A stretch of DNA of 64,000 nt from Tepidiforma flava (GCF_027594505.1 NZ_CP115149.1:310001-374000); one strand, 5' to 3'; shown: positions 47,230 through 57,101, counted from the stretch's first letter. Notes: generated from the sequence alone by a model not told the origin. Numbers and translations are program-made.

Positions 47230-50200
47230 TCAGCCGAGCGCTTCCCGGACCTTTTCGAGGAGGTCGAGCGGGCGGTAGGGCTTCTGGATGAAGCCGGCGA
47301 GGCCTTTGCCGGCGAACCGGTCGGTGGCGTCCTGCTCGTTGTAGCCGGAGGTGAGGAGGACGCGGACGCGGGGATCGATGCGGCGGAGTTCGCGGAAGGT
47401 TTCCTCGCCATCCATGTGGGGCATGGTCATATCGAGCAGGACAAGGTCGATGCCCGGGCGTTCGCGGTAGCAGCGGAGGGCTTCGCTGCCGTCGGCGGCG
47501 AGGAGGACGGTGTAGCCGGCCTGCTCGAGCATGCGGCGGGTCACCGTCCGTACCGTTTCATCGTCGTCGACGACGAGGATGGTGCCGCCCCGCCCGGCCG
47601 CGGACGCCGCTGCCGGGGCTGCGGGGGCTGGCGCGGCGGCGGGCCCGGCGGCGGGGAAGAGGATCTTGAAGGTGGTGCCGCGGCCGGGCTCGGTGTAGAG
47701 CTTGATGGCGCCCCGGTGGCTGCGCACGATGCCGAGGACGGCGGCGAGGCCGAGCCCGCGGCCGGTGAACTTCGTGGTGAAGAAGGGGTCGAAGATGCGG
47801 GCGGCGGTCTCCTCGTCCATGCCGACGCCGGTATCGGCGACTTCGAGGTATACGTAGTCGCCCTCGGGCAGGTCATCATCCATATAGGCCGTTTTCAGGT
47901 AGGCGCGGTCGGCGTAGAGGAGGCCGGTCGAGACGGAGATGACGCCGGAGCGCTCGCCGATGGCGTCGGAGGCGTTGGTGATGAGGTTCATGATGACCTG
48001 GCGGATTTGGGTGGCGTCGCCTTCGATGGCGGGCAGGTCGGGGGCGAAGCGGTATTTGAGGACGGCGCGCTTGGAGACGGAGACCTCGAGCAGGTGGGCC
48101 ATCTCTTCGACGACGCGGGAGAGGTTGAGGCGCTCGATGACGAACTTGCCCTTGCCGGAGTAGGCGAGCATCTGGCGGGTGAGCTCGGCGGCGCGCTGGG
48201 CTGCGGTTTCGATGGCGAGGACGGTTTGGCGGGCCGGCGATTCGGGCGGCAGCTCCATGAGGGCGAGGCCGGCGTTGCCGAGGATGGCGACGAGGAGGTT
48301 ATTGAAGTCGTGGGCGATGCCGCCGGCGAGGACGCCGAGGCTCTCGAGCTTCTGGGTTTGCTGCATCTGGAGGTCGAAGCGGCGGCGCTCCTCCTCGGCG
48401 CGGACGAGGTCGGTGGTGTCGAGCGCGGAGAGGAGGGTGGCAGGCCGGCCGTCGAAGTCGAAGGGCGAGGCGGCGACGCGGAGGTGGCGGACCTGGCCAT
48501 CGGCGGCCGTCACGCGGATGGTGAAGCGGGAGACCTGTTCGAGTCCAGCCTGCCGGCGCTGGAAGTGCTCGACCATGACGGGGATGTCATCGGGACCGAT
48601 GAGGGACGCGAGAAACCCGGGCGCCATGAGCTGTTCGCGCGGGTAGCCGGTGAGCCGCTCCATCTCGGCGTTGACGAAGAGGGCGTTGACGCCATCGGAG
48701 ACCCAGACGGCGGCGGAGACGGCATCGAGGAGCTGGCGGAGGCGGGTTTCGCTCTGGCGGAGGGCTTCTTCGGCGAGGACGGCGTCGTGGATGTCGATGA
48801 CGCAGCCGACCTGGCCGAGGAACGCGCCGCTGTCGTCGAAGCGCGGCGTCGCGTATTCGAGCATGTAGCGGTAGACGCCTGTATGGTGCCGGAGACGATA
48901 TCGGATCGAGTACGGGGCGCGGCGCGCTATCGACTCCCGGTAAAGGGCGATGACGGCCGGCAGGTCGTCGGGATGAATCACCCGGGTCCAGCCGCTGCCC
49001 AGGTCCTCGTCGGCTCGACCTGTAAATTCCCGCCAAGTCCGGGAGAGAAAGTCCGTTTGGCCGTCGGGGCCGGCGGTCCAGATCATGATGGGGGCGGAAT
49101 CGGCGAGGGTGCGGAAGCGCGCTTCGCTCTCGGCGAGAGCGGCGGCGCAGCGGCGCGCTCGGTGACGTCGCGGGCGACGCTGCCGATGCCGACGATGGCG
49201 CCGGAGGCGTCGCGGAGGGGAAGTAGGAGGTGGCGAGGATGACGGTCGAACCATCTTTGCGGCGCCGGCGCGCTCCATGTCCTCGATGCTCTCGCCGGCG
49301 AGGACGCGGGCGCGGATTTCCTCCCGAAGGCGGCGGGCGTCGGGCTCGAACAGAAATTCGGTGGTGCGGCCAAGGACTTCGGCGGCGGCGTAGCCGAGGG
49401 CGAGTTCGGCGCCGCGGTTCCAGGCGGTGATGGCGCCGGAGAGGTCGGTCGTGATCATCGCATCGCGGGAGAAGGCGACGATGGCGGCGAGCCGCGCATT
49501 CTCGAGGGAGGTGCGGTAGAGGTCGGTGAGGTCGCGGGTGAGCGAGAGGACGGACTCGACTTCGCCGCGGTCGTTGCGCTCGGGGATGAGCCAGGTCTGG
49601 CTGTAGGCGCCGGGACCGCGGAAGTCGGACGGCCCTTCCTGGACGAGCGGCTGGCCGGTTTCGAAGACGGCGGCGACGGCGCGCTCCCAGCGTTCGAGGG
49701 CGGCGTTGCCGGGGAAGAGTTCGGCAGGCCTGCGGCCGGCGACGGCAGGGAGGTCGGCGGCGACGCTCTGGAGGGCCGCAGGGTTGGCGTAGACGATGCG
49801 GAGGTCGTCGTCGAAGCGGACGATGAGGTCGGGGGAGTTCTCGGCAAGGGTGCGGAATTCGCGCTCGCGGCGGAGGAGCTCGGCGTCGGCGGCGCGGCGC
49901 TGCCGGATATCGAAGATGGCGCCGCGGATGAGGCGGCGTTCGAACGGCGGCATGCGGATGAGCCGGACTTCGCAGAGGATGCGCTGCCCGGCGGCGTCCT
50001 GGTGGACCCATTCGAACGCGACGGGTTCGCCGGAGAGCGCGCTCGAGGTAGGCGGCAGCCAGGGCGTCGCTGCGCTGGCCGCCGGGCTGGAATTCGGGGC
50101 TGACGGAGACGGGGTCGCGCTGGAGGAGCTCTTCGCGCGGGAGGCCGAAGAGGCGGCAGGCATCATCGTTGGCTTCGACGAACCGGCGAAGGTCGAGGTC

Positions 50201-50695
50201 GAGGACGACGATGGCGTGGCCGGCGTAGTCGAAGAGCGTGCGGTAGCGCTGCTCGGCTTCGCGGGCGCGGGCGAGGGCAGCCTCGGCAGGCGTCGATTCG
50301 AGGATGAAGGCGACGCGCGCCGGTTTGCCGCGAACGGTGATGTTTTCGCCGGCGATGCGGACCTGGAGGATGCGGCCGTCGCGGGTGCGGTGGCGCCAGT
50401 AGCCGCCGGGCGGGTCGGGGCGCTCGCCGCGGGCCAGGCGGAGGAGGGCAGGGACGTCCTCAGGCGGGCGGATATCGGCGAGGGTGAGGGCGCGGAACTC
50501 CTCGGGAGCGTAGCCGTAGAGGGCGCAGGCGGCGCGGTTGGCCTCGAGGATGCGGAGGGTGCCGCGCTCGAAGACGAGCGCGGGCAGGGGGTGCGTTTCG
50601 AAGAAGATGCCGGGCGGGAGCTCCCGGGCCTCGAAGGCCGGAGGTTCGCCGCTCGCGGGGTCCGGTGGCTGGAGCTCGCCCTTGTCGGATGTCAC
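47230..50695 (-). CDS. Multi-PAS hybrid histidine kinase with receiver domain (three frame breaks)
   Basis: About 1155 residues without any membrane segment, so it is cytoplasmic. Five to six PAS domains fill residues 20-780 (for example RILEANRAACALYGYAPEEF, FSRDAMITTDLSGAITAWNR, TADQ-like linkers). Then comes a HisKA domain with GGIAHDFNNLLVAILGN, in which His is the phosphorylation site. The ATPase domain has NLITNASDAIGE, DTGVGMDEETAARIFDPFF and GRGLGLAAVLGIV. The C-terminal receiver has ILVVDDDETVRTV and LVLLDMTMPHMDGEE with the acceptor Asp. The HDFNN wording places it in the family of PAS-rich HK4-type kinases. Breaks near 50040, 49265 and 49215. No partner regulator is adjacent. Confidence 0.88.
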
Positions 50696-50794
50696 CGATG
50701 GCTTCCTTTGGTTAGGGGAATCCTAAAGAAAGGTGCAGGCGCTGCCTCAGGGATTTCCTATTTCGGATGAAGATTCTTCGACTACCCGGCCCGC

Positions 50795-52543
50795 TCAGGC
50801 AACGGGCGGCTCGAGGAGGACGGCGTACTCCGGGAGCCGTGGATGCCGCGCACGATGACCTTCTCGATATCGGCCGTGCGGCTGGGGCCGGTGAGGATGA
50901 GCGCGTCGCCGCTGCCGAGGAACGGTTCGAGGCCGGCCGGGTATTCGACGATCGTCGCGGGGTCGACGCGGAGGGCGACGGCAGGCGCGGCGAGGAGGGC
51001 GCGGCGGTCGACCGGCGTCCCGGTGAGGAGGACCGACCCGGTGGCGGCCACCGCGGCGGCGGCCGACAGTTCGAGCGCGCCGTGGGGTGCGGCGGCGGGG
51101 AAGGCGACGCCGAGCTGGCTGGCGCGGAGGCGGAACCGCTCGACGGGCGTGGGCGGGAGCACGTCCTCCGGCGCGATGAGCGGGCGCTCCGAGCGGTCGG
51201 GGCCGGCGGCGGTGAGGAGGGCGGGGTCGCGGGGCTGGGCCGGCTCGGGGAGGACGCGCGGGTCGGCGCGGCGCCCGGCGAGCGGGCGGACGAGGCGGCC
51301 GCCGCCCCGGAGGCCGATCCGGGCCATCGCGGCGGCAGCGCGCGCCGGTGGGGAGGGAGAAGGCCGCCGCCCGGCCTTCCAGGCGGCGCGTTCGGCGCGG
51401 CCGGCGACCGCGCCGCGTTCGACGGCATCGGCGCGGAGGTCGAGCAGCATGCGGTGGAGCGGGATGCCGACGGGGCAGGCTTCGGTGCATGCGCCGCAGA
51501 GGGTGCTGGCGAAGGGGAGGTCGGCCTGGGCGCCGCGCGGCCAGAGGAGCGGCGAAAGCACCGCGCCGATGGGCCCCATGTAGGGCGAGCCGTAGGCGAG
51601 GCCGCTGACGGCCCGGTAGACGGGGCAGGCGTTCATGCACGCGCCGCAGCGGATGCAGCGGAGGACATCGCGGTAGCGCGGGTCGGCGAGGATGCGGGAG
51701 CGGCCGTTGTCGACGACGACGACGTGCCGCTCCTGCCCGGGCGGCGGGCTGCCGAGGATGTGGGTGAAGGCAGTGAGCGGCTGAGCCGTCGCGCTCGGGG
51801 CGAGGACCTGGAGGACGGCGAGGGCGCCGGCTTCGTCGGCGACGATTTTTTCGAGGCCGGTGACGACGATGTGCTTCCTGGGGTGGGAGACGCCGAGGGC
51901 GACGTTGCCTTCGTTTTCGACGATCGCGAAACGGCCGCTGCTGGCGATGGCGGTGTTGGCGCCGGTGATGGCCGCATCGCAGTCCTGGAAGTAGCGGGCG
52001 ACGACGTCGCGGATGTGCTGCGAGAGGACGACCGGGTCGTCGGTTTCGAGGGGGCGCCGGCGCGCGCGAGGAGGTCGCGGATGCGGGCGCGGTTGAGGTG
52101 GACAGCGGGCGCGGTGATGTGGCTCGGCCCGCGGCCCTCAAGGTCGACGATGTACTCGCCGATGTCGGTTTCGAGGACGTCGGCGCCGGCCTCGCGGAGC
52201 GCGCGGGTGAGGCCGATCTCCTCGGCGACCATGGATTTCGACTTGGCGACGCGGCGGGCATCGCCGAGCAGGCGGCGAACGATATCGACGGCCTCGGCGG
52301 CAGTGGCGGCGCGGTGGTAGCCGACGCCGCGGAGGGCGAGCTGCTCGCGGAGGCGGCGGTGGAGCGCTTCGAGGCGGTCGACGGCATCGGCGCGGGCTGC
52401 GGCGGCGCGGTCGCGGGCGTCGGCGGGCCCCGGGCGAGCATCGCGCGGGAATCGGCGACGAGCTTGCGCATGATGGGCTGGAGCACCGCGCTCCGGTGTT
52501 CTTCGGTGATTTCCCGGCGGGCGCGGTCGCGGAAGCCGGTCAT
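50795..52543 (-). CDS. lutB: LutB-LutC fusion: iron-sulfur lactate-utilisation protein (three frame breaks)
   Basis: About 583 residues. The N-terminal LUD domain reads ARRVAKSKSMVAEEIGLTRA, ETDIGEYIVDLEGRGPSHIT and ITGANTAIASSGRFAIVENE. The ferredoxin part has CIRCGACMNACPVYRAVSG and CGACTEACPVGIPLHRML, as in LutB. After a linker, a second, shorter LUD domain (ALELSAAAAVAATGSVLLTG; DALILTGPSRTADIEKVIVR) corresponds to LutC. LutABC oxidise L-lactate to pyruvate; fusion of B and C in one chain is unusual. Breaks near 52430, 52060 and 50840 are each repaired by single insertions. The ATG overlaps the lutA stop (ATGA). Confidence 0.83.
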   Translation of the reverse strand: MTGFRDRARREITEEHRSAVLQPIMRKLVADSRAMLARGPPTPATAPPQPAPMPSTASKRSTAASASSSPSAASATTAPPLPPRPSISFAACSAMPAASPSRNPWSPRRSASPARSARPAPTSSKPTSASTSSTLRAAGRATSPRPLSTSTAPASATSSRAPAPPRNRRPGRPLAAHPRRRRPLLPGLRCGHHRRQHRHRQQRPFRDRRKRRQRRPRRLPPQEAHRRHRPRKNRRRRSRRPRRPPGPRPERDGSAAHCLHPHPRQPAARAGAARRRRRQRPLPHPRRPALPRCPPLHPLRRVHERLPRLPGRQRPRLRLALHGAHRRGAFAAPLAARRPGRPPLRQHPLRRMHRSLPRRHPAPPHAARPPRRCRRTRRGRRPRRTRRLEGRAAAFSLPTGARCRRDGPDRPPGRRPPRPPARRAPRRPARPPRAGPAPRPRPPHRRRPRPLGAPAHRAGGRAPAHARRAVPPPRQPARRRLPRRRTPRRARTVGRRRGGRHRVGPPHRDAGRPPRPPRRACRRPPRRPRDDRRIPGRPRTVPRQRRRAHPHRPQPHGRYREGHRARHPRLPEYAVLLEPPVA

Positions 52544-53259
52544 GCGAGCGCCCTCGCGAGGAGTTCGGGGAGCGTCCAGGCTTCGAGCTGGATGCCGAGG
52601 CCGGCAGCGCCGGACTGCAGATGGGCGAGGCAGGAGTAGTCGGGCGAGACGACGACGCGGGCGCCGGTCGCGCCGAGGGCTTCGAGCCTCGCGCGCATGA
52701 TTTCGACCGATGTCTCGGGCTGCTTGACGGCGAAGGTGCCGCCGAAGCCGCAGCACTCCTCGGCGAAGGCCGGTTGGCGGACCTCGAGGCCCTCGATGCG
52801 GCGGAGGATGGCGTTGATGGCGGCGGAAGCGCGGAGTTCGCGCCGGGAGTGGCAGGATTCGTGGAGGACGACGACGCCCGGGAGGCGGAGGCCGAGGCGG
52901 TCGAGGCCTGGGTGCCGCGCCACGTAGGTGGCGAAATCGACGAAGCGCGAGGCGATGGAGGCGGCGGCGGCATCGCGCGGGGGCTGCCAGAGGCCGGGGA
53001 GGTAGTGCCGGACCATCGCGGTGCAGGAGCCGGAGGTGGTGACGATCGCGGTGTGGGCGCGGGCCGCTTTCAGGAGCTGGCGGCCCACGGTGCGCGCCTC
53101 GGCGCGGAAGCCGCTGTTGAAGGCAGGCTGGCCGCAGCAGCGGCCGTCGATGAGGGTCACGGTATCGCCGAGGGCTTCGAGGACGCGCCGGGCGTCCCCG
53201 GCATCGCCCGGGCGGAGGGCCTGGAGGTAGCAGGGGTCGAAGAGGGCGACCGAGGCCAT
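52540..53259 (-). CDS. lutA: LutA-type (Fe-S)-binding protein with two CCG domains
   Basis: A 239-residue intact protein. Two cysteine-rich CCG domains are seen: LIDGRCCGQPAFNSGFRAEA and the later FAEECCGFGGTFAVKQPETS, with SGSCTAMVRHYLP and HESCHSRRELRA supplying further ligands. This is the LutA/YkgE type, the first subunit of the lactate-utilisation (LutABC) oxidase, related to heterodisulfide reductase subunit B and GlcF C-termini. Its stop overlaps the lutB ATG, giving translational coupling. Confidence 0.92.
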   Translation of the reverse strand: MASVALFDPCYLQALRPGDAGDARRVLEALGDTVTLIDGRCCGQPAFNSGFRAEARTVGRQLLKAARAHTAIVTTSGSCTAMVRHYLPGLWQPPRDAAAASIASRFVDFATYVARHPGLDRLGLRLPGVVVLHESCHSRRELRASAAINAILRRIEGLEVRQPAFAEECCGFGGTFAVKQPETSVEIMRARLEALGATGARVVVSPDYSCLAHLQSGAAGLGIQLEAWTLPELLARALA

Positions 53260-53351
53260 GGGGGCATTGTACGCCGGGGCGTTGCGCAGGCTGTTACGGG
53301 TGCCGCAGGATCCGGGCCGGGCGCAGCACGTTTCGAAGGAGAACGCGATTC

Positions 53352-53555
53352 ATGGCTGAGACGACCATCACGGTGCGAGACCACGGGCCGTACGTCGTGC
53401 GCGGGGAGTTCGTGGTGACCGATGCGGAAGGGAACCAGTTCGAGCGGAAGGATGCGGTGGCGCTCTGCCGCTGCGGGCATTCGGCGACGAAGCCGTTCTG
53501 CGACGGGTCGCACAACCGGGAGGGCTTCCAGTCGGCGCCGCGGGCGGGCGGGTGA
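53352..53555 (+). CDS. CDGSH iron-sulfur domain protein
   Basis: A 67-residue protein with one CDGSH motif, CRCGHSATKPFCDGSH: C39, C41, C50 and H54 form the three-Cys/one-His [2Fe-2S] site typical of mitoNEET-like proteins. It was probably a small soluble redox or iron-sulfur carrier. The N-terminal half (VRDHGPYVVRGEFVVTDAEG) is the family strand pair. It is divergent from lutA, and the ATG follows AAGGAGAACGC. Confidence 0.93.
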   Translation: MAETTITVRDHGPYVVRGEFVVTDAEGNQFERKDAVALCRCGHSATKPFCDGSHNREGFQSAPRAGG

Positions 53556-53782
53556 TGGCGGCGCGGCGGCGTTCGGCGGCGCGGCCGACGCGGAGGGCGC
53601 GGACCCGCCGGGCAGGAACACCGGCGCGGGTCGAGCTGCCCGGGGGCATCCGGCTGGTGATGAACCGGACGGGTACGGTGACGCTCGGCGACGGGGCGCT
53701 GGCGATCCGGGTCGGCGCCGGCGGCCAGCCGACGGTTTCGGTGCGGCTGCCGCGGCAGGGGCGCCGGGCTCAGTCGTCGTAG
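53552..53782 (+). CDS. Small basic hypothetical protein
   Basis: I do not recognise it. The 76 residues start at a GTG overlapping the CDGSH stop (an ATG follows directly). The first 25 residues are Arg-rich (AARRRSAARPTRRARTRRAG), and the rest is a beta-rich segment (IRLVMNRTGTVTLGDGALAI) ending with TVSVRLP. It overlaps the 3' end of the convergent aldo/keto reductase gene by 13 bases. The coding nature rests on overlap and frame only. Confidence 0.4.
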   Translation: MMAARRRSAARPTRRARTRRAGTPARVELPGGIRLVMNRTGTVTLGDGALAIRVGAGGQPTVSVRLPRQGRRAQSS

Positions 53783-54591
53783 AGGCGGGCGGCGGCCGCT
53801 TCGAGTTCGCGCTGTTCGCCCGGGGAGAGGGGTGAAAACGCTTCTGCGGCGGCGACGTTGGCGCGGACGCGGTCCGGGTGGCGCGCTCCGGGGATGGCGA
53901 CCGAAACGGCGGGGTGGCTCCAGACGTAGCGGAGGAGGTTCTCCGGCGCCAGGATGCCGGCCTGGCCGCGGGCGAGGCGGCCGCGGATGGCGCTCGTCCG
54001 GCCGGAGCCGCCGAGCGGCCGCATGACGATGACGGCGACGCCGCGCTCGCCGGCGAGGTCGAGCAGCGGGCGCGATTCGGGGTAGAAGGCCGAGTATTCG
54101 AGCATGACGGCGTCGAAGGCGCCGGATTCGACGGCGAGGCGGCCGACCTCGAGGCTGTGGGTGGAGATGCCGATGAAGCGGATGGCGCCCCGCTCCTGCG
54201 CGGCGCGGAGGCCTTCGAGTGCGCCGCCGGGGCCCGTGACCTGCGCCCACGCTTCCGGGGTAGAGACGTCGTGCAGGTGGTAGAGGCCAATCGTCGCGAG
54301 GCCGAGCACCTGCAGGGATCGGTCGATGTCGTACTGGGCGCTGCTGGCAGTTCGGCGGAAGGTCTTGCTGGCGAAGAGGACGCCGGGTGCGCCGTGTTCG
54401 CGGACCACGCGGCCGAGGAGGTGTTCGGAGCCTTCGTAGTCGCGGGCGGTGTCGATGAGGCGGATGCCGAGGTCGATAGCGGCGGCGACGGTCGCGAAGG
54501 CGTCGGGCGAGTGGGGCGTATCCATGGCGCCGAGCCCGAGGATGGGGAGGTCGAGGCCGGTCGAACCGAAGGGACGGCTGGGGATGAGCAC
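53770..54591 (-). CDS. Aldo/keto reductase
   Basis: A 274-residue intact (alpha/beta)8 oxidoreductase. The N-terminus (PFGSTGLDLPILGLGAM) and LGIRLIDTARDYEGSEHLLG contain the catalytic Asp and Tyr. The Lys lies in VLFASKTFRR and the His in YHLHDV. VAIPGARHPDRVRANVAAAE is the NADP-binding end of the family. The start is GTG at 54591. The substrate is not predictable. It is convergent with the small ORF at 53552. Confidence 0.9.
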   Translation of the reverse strand: MLIPSRPFGSTGLDLPILGLGAMDTPHSPDAFATVAAAIDLGIRLIDTARDYEGSEHLLGRVVREHGAPGVLFASKTFRRTASSAQYDIDRSLQVLGLATIGLYHLHDVSTPEAWAQVTGPGGALEGLRAAQERGAIRFIGISTHSLEVGRLAVESGAFDAVMLEYSAFYPESRPLLDLAGERGVAVIVMRPLGGSGRTSAIRGRLARGQAGILAPENLLRYVWSHPAVSVAIPGARHPDRVRANVAAAEAFSPLSPGEQRELEAAAARLYDD

Positions 54592-54705
54592 GGGGAGAGG
54601 GTAGCGCGGGAGCGGCGAGGTAGGACAGCAAGCCGCGGGCGGTGTACGCTCGGGGGCGGCCGAACGAGGTTCGGCCGCGACACCTGAGACAGCGAGGTCG
54701 TTGAC

Positions 54706-55563
54706 GTGCCAATCGATCCTTCGAAGGCGCTTGGGGCGCCGATCCGAGGCGGGACGTTCCGCTGGGACCGGGACCGGGTCATCCTCTATCACCTCGGCGT
54801 GGGCGCCGGCGACCCGCCGACGGACCCGAACGAGCTGGCGTACACCTACGAGCGGAACCTGAAGGTGCTGCCGAGCTTCGGCGTCATCCCGGCGTTCGGG
54901 TCGCTCGGCGGGGTTGGGCAGGTGCCGGGGCTGCAGTTCAACCCGGCGCTCTTGCTCCACGGCGAGCAGGACCTCGAAATCCGGAAGCCGATCCCGGTCG
55001 AGGGCGAGGTGGAGACGAGCGGCAAGGTGGCCGGGATTTACGACAAGGGGAAGGCTGCGCTCGTCGTGCTCGAGACCGAGACGAAGCTGAAGGGCGAAGC
55101 GGAGCCGCTGTTCGTGAACCGGTTCTCGCTCTTCCTGCGGGGCGAGGGCGGCTTCGGGGGCGAGAGCGGGCCGCCGGCGGGCAACGAAGCGCCGAACCGG
55201 GCGCCGGACGGCACGGTGGAGTCGAAGACGCTGCCGCAGCAGGCGCTGCTCTACCGGCTCTCGGGCGACAAGAACCCGCTGCACGCGGACCCGGACTTCG
55301 CGAAGATGGGCGGCTTCGACCGGCCGATCCTCCACGGGCTGTGCTCGTTCGGGGTGGTGTGCAAGGCGGTCGTGGACCACGCGCTGGGCGGCGACACGGC
55401 GAAGGTGGCGCGCTACCAGGCGCGGTTCGCGGGCGTGGTCTTCCCGGGCGAGACGATCGTGACTTCGTACTGGCGGGAAGGGAACACGATCCTCGTGGCG
55501 GCGCAGACAAAGGAGCGGGGAACGCCGGTCATCACGAACGCGGCGATTACGGTGCGCGGCTAG
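54706..55563 (+). CDS. Double hot-dog MaoC-family (R)-specific enoyl-CoA hydratase
   Basis: A 285-residue intact hydratase 2, the fused form with two hot-dog domains. The second domain carries SGDKNPLHADPDFAKMGGFD followed by RPILHGLCSFGVVCKAVVDH: Asp, Asn and the first His are the hydratase catalytic set. The first domain (residues 1-145) lacks it, as usual. It forms (3R)-hydroxyacyl-CoA and would suit the SDR of the multifunctional-enzyme type at 45258. The start is GTG 54706, seven bases after an AGGTCG stretch. Confidence 0.9.
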   Translation: MPIDPSKALGAPIRGGTFRWDRDRVILYHLGVGAGDPPTDPNELAYTYERNLKVLPSFGVIPAFGSLGGVGQVPGLQFNPALLLHGEQDLEIRKPIPVEGEVETSGKVAGIYDKGKAALVVLETETKLKGEAEPLFVNRFSLFLRGEGGFGGESGPPAGNEAPNRAPDGTVESKTLPQQALLYRLSGDKNPLHADPDFAKMGGFDRPILHGLCSFGVVCKAVVDHALGGDTAKVARYQARFAGVVFPGETIVTSYWREGNTILVAAQTKERGTPVITNAAITVRG

Positions 55564-55585
55564 CGTTCACCGGCAAGCTTGCGAC

Positions 55586-55617
55586 GGCGGGGCCGCGACG
55601 GTTGGCGCGGCCCCGCC
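55586..55617. terminator. Hairpin between MaoC hydratase and LOG-family genes
   Basis: A perfect 12-bp stem GGCGGGGCCGCG with its complement and an 8-base loop, 22 bases after the hydratase stop and between convergent genes. It ends ATTCGTTCG. Confidence 0.65.
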
Positions 55618-55645
55618 ATTCGTTCGCCCGCGAGGTGAAAGCCGG

Positions 55646-56431
55646 CTACTCGAAGAGGAAGCGGCGGCGGCGCGGGGCGGCCTTCCGGTAGCGGAGGCCG
55701 AACTTGCGGATGCCGACCTCGCGGACGATGGCGGCAGCCTCCTCGGGCGAGTCGGTGAGGACGAGGCGGTCGAGGTCCTCCGGGTCGATGGTGCCCATGG
55801 CGACGAGGCGGTTGAGCATGAAATCCATAAGCGGCTCGTAGAAGTCGACGCCGACGAGGATGCAGGGGTAATCGCGGATTTTGCGGGTCTGGATGAGGGT
55901 GGCGATTTCGAAAAGCTCGTCGAGCGTGCCGAAGCCGCCGGGCATGGCGATGAAGGCGTAGGAGTACTTGGCCAGCATCACCTTGCGGACGAAGAAGTAG
56001 CGGAACTCGACGAAGGTATCGAGGTAGGGGTTCGGCTTCTGCTCGTGGGGGAGTTCGATGTTGCAGCCGACGGAGTAACCGCCGACGTCCCTGGCGCCGC
56101 GGTTGGCGGCCTCCATGAGCCCCGGGCCGCCGCCGGTCATGACAGTGAAGCCTTCGCGGGCGACGGCCTGCCCGACGCGGCGGGCGAGGTCGTAGTAGGG
56201 GTGGTCTTCGGTGAACCGGGCAGAGCCGAAGATGGTGACGCAGGGGCCGACGAAGTGGAGCTTGCGGAAGCCGCGGATGAATTCGCCGCCGATGCGGAGG
56301 ACGCGGAGGAATTCGGAGCCGCGGTCGGCCGGACCTTCGAGGAAGCGGCGCTCATCGGCGCCATCCGGGGCTTTGCCCCATTCGGGGGCGCGGGCTGGCG
56401 GCGCAGGGAGGGGACGGACGTCATCGGACAT
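55646..56431 (-). CDS. LOG-family protein (TIGR00730 type)
   Basis: A 261-residue intact protein of the lysine-decarboxylase-like LOG family. The conserved sites are VTIFGSARFTEDHPYYDLAR, VMTGGGPGLMEAANRGARDV and the signature PGGFGTLDELFE. Characterised members are cytokinin-riboside phosphoribohydrolases or nucleotide 5'-monophosphate hydrolases. A 60-residue N-terminal extension precedes the core. The two ends are intact, and the gene is convergent with the hydratase. The exact bacterial role is unclear. Confidence 0.88.
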   Translation of the reverse strand: MSDDVRPLPAPPARAPEWGKAPDGADERRFLEGPADRGSEFLRVLRIGGEFIRGFRKLHFVGPCVTIFGSARFTEDHPYYDLARRVGQAVAREGFTVMTGGGPGLMEAANRGARDVGGYSVGCNIELPHEQKPNPYLDTFVEFRYFFVRKVMLAKYSYAFIAMPGGFGTLDELFEIATLIQTRKIRDYPCILVGVDFYEPLMDFMLNRLVAMGTIDPEDLDRLVLTDSPEEAAAIVREVGIRKFGLRYRKAAPRRRRFLFE

Positions 56432-56537
56432 GGGGCAAGTCTATCGGGTCGAGCGCGCGCGGGCCGCCGGGGGATGGGGAGAGGCAAACCGGGAGTTTCC
56501 TACGCGGCCCGGGACCGGGCCTGCCGAATGTTCAACC

Positions 56538-56726
56538 ATGGAAGAGGCGCGGGGAACCCCGGCGAGGGAGCTGCACCTCGTGCCGGCGCGCGAGGGCTGG
56601 CTGCTGGTGGCGGCGGGGACGGAGCGGCCGGTCGGCGTCTACCGGGAACTGGGCGCGGCGATCGACGCGGCGACGGCGGGGGCGCGAGCGGTGCGGCTGG
56701 TGGTGCACGAGCGGCGGGTTTGGTAG
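56538..56726 (+). CDS. Small DUF2188-like hypothetical protein
   Basis: A 62-residue protein with the pattern RELHLVPAREGWLLVAAGTE, then a helix (GAAIDAATAGARAV) and VRLVVHERRV. The strand-helix-strand form resembles DUF2188 and related small stress proteins, which read WHVVP..GW.V...G. The ATG follows TTCAACC without a good Shine-Dalgarno. The gene is divergent from the LOG gene. Assignment to DUF2188 is by eye. Confidence 0.55.
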   Translation: MEEARGTPARELHLVPAREGWLLVAAGTERPVGVYRELGAAIDAATAGARAVRLVVHERRVW

Positions 56727-56738
56727 CACGGCGTGCGA

Positions 56739-56768
56739 TTGAAGGGCTGGCCGCGGCGGGGGTATGCT
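56739..56768 (+). promoter_or_regulatory. Candidate promoter for the small ORF at 56823
   Basis: TTGAAG (56739-56744), 18-base spacer, TATGCT (56763-56768), 54 bases before the ATG. Confidence 0.45.
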
Positions 56769-56822
56769 GCCGGCGGCCCGCCGAGTTTGCGGCGGAGCAT
56801 CCCTACCAATCGGAGGCTGACG

Positions 56823-57101
56823 ATGAGCGACCTGAGGGCGACGCAGGAGCGCCACGCGCAGGATGTCGTGAACGGGAACGTCGCGGGGCTGATGGGCGAC
56901 TTCACACCGAATGCGATGGCGAAGGTCATGGCGCTGGCGGCGAATCCCATTACGGCCACGCGGTTCGAAATCAAGGACCTCGGCAACAACGAGGTCGAGA
57001 TTTCGTACATCGGCGAGAAGACGCGGGTGGTGTGGAGCAAGTGGGTGGAGAACGGCGGGAAGTGGCAAATCGACGACGTGAAGGAAGTCACGGGGTCGTG
57101 A
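56823..57101 (+). CDS. Small SnoaL/NTF2-like hypothetical protein
   Basis: A 92-residue intact protein. The start (LRATQERHAQDVVNGNVAGL) and the closing beta segment (VVWSKWVENGGKWQIDDVKE) look like the first helix and last strands of the NTF2-like fold. No catalytic residues are seen. The next gene is a paralogue with the same layout (MADLAPEAMAQLMQLA against MGDFTPNAMAKVMALA). AGGCTGACG precedes the ATG. Confidence 0.6.
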   Translation: MSDLRATQERHAQDVVNGNVAGLMGDFTPNAMAKVMALAANPITATRFEIKDLGNNEVEISYIGEKTRVVWSKWVENGGKWQIDDVKEVTGS

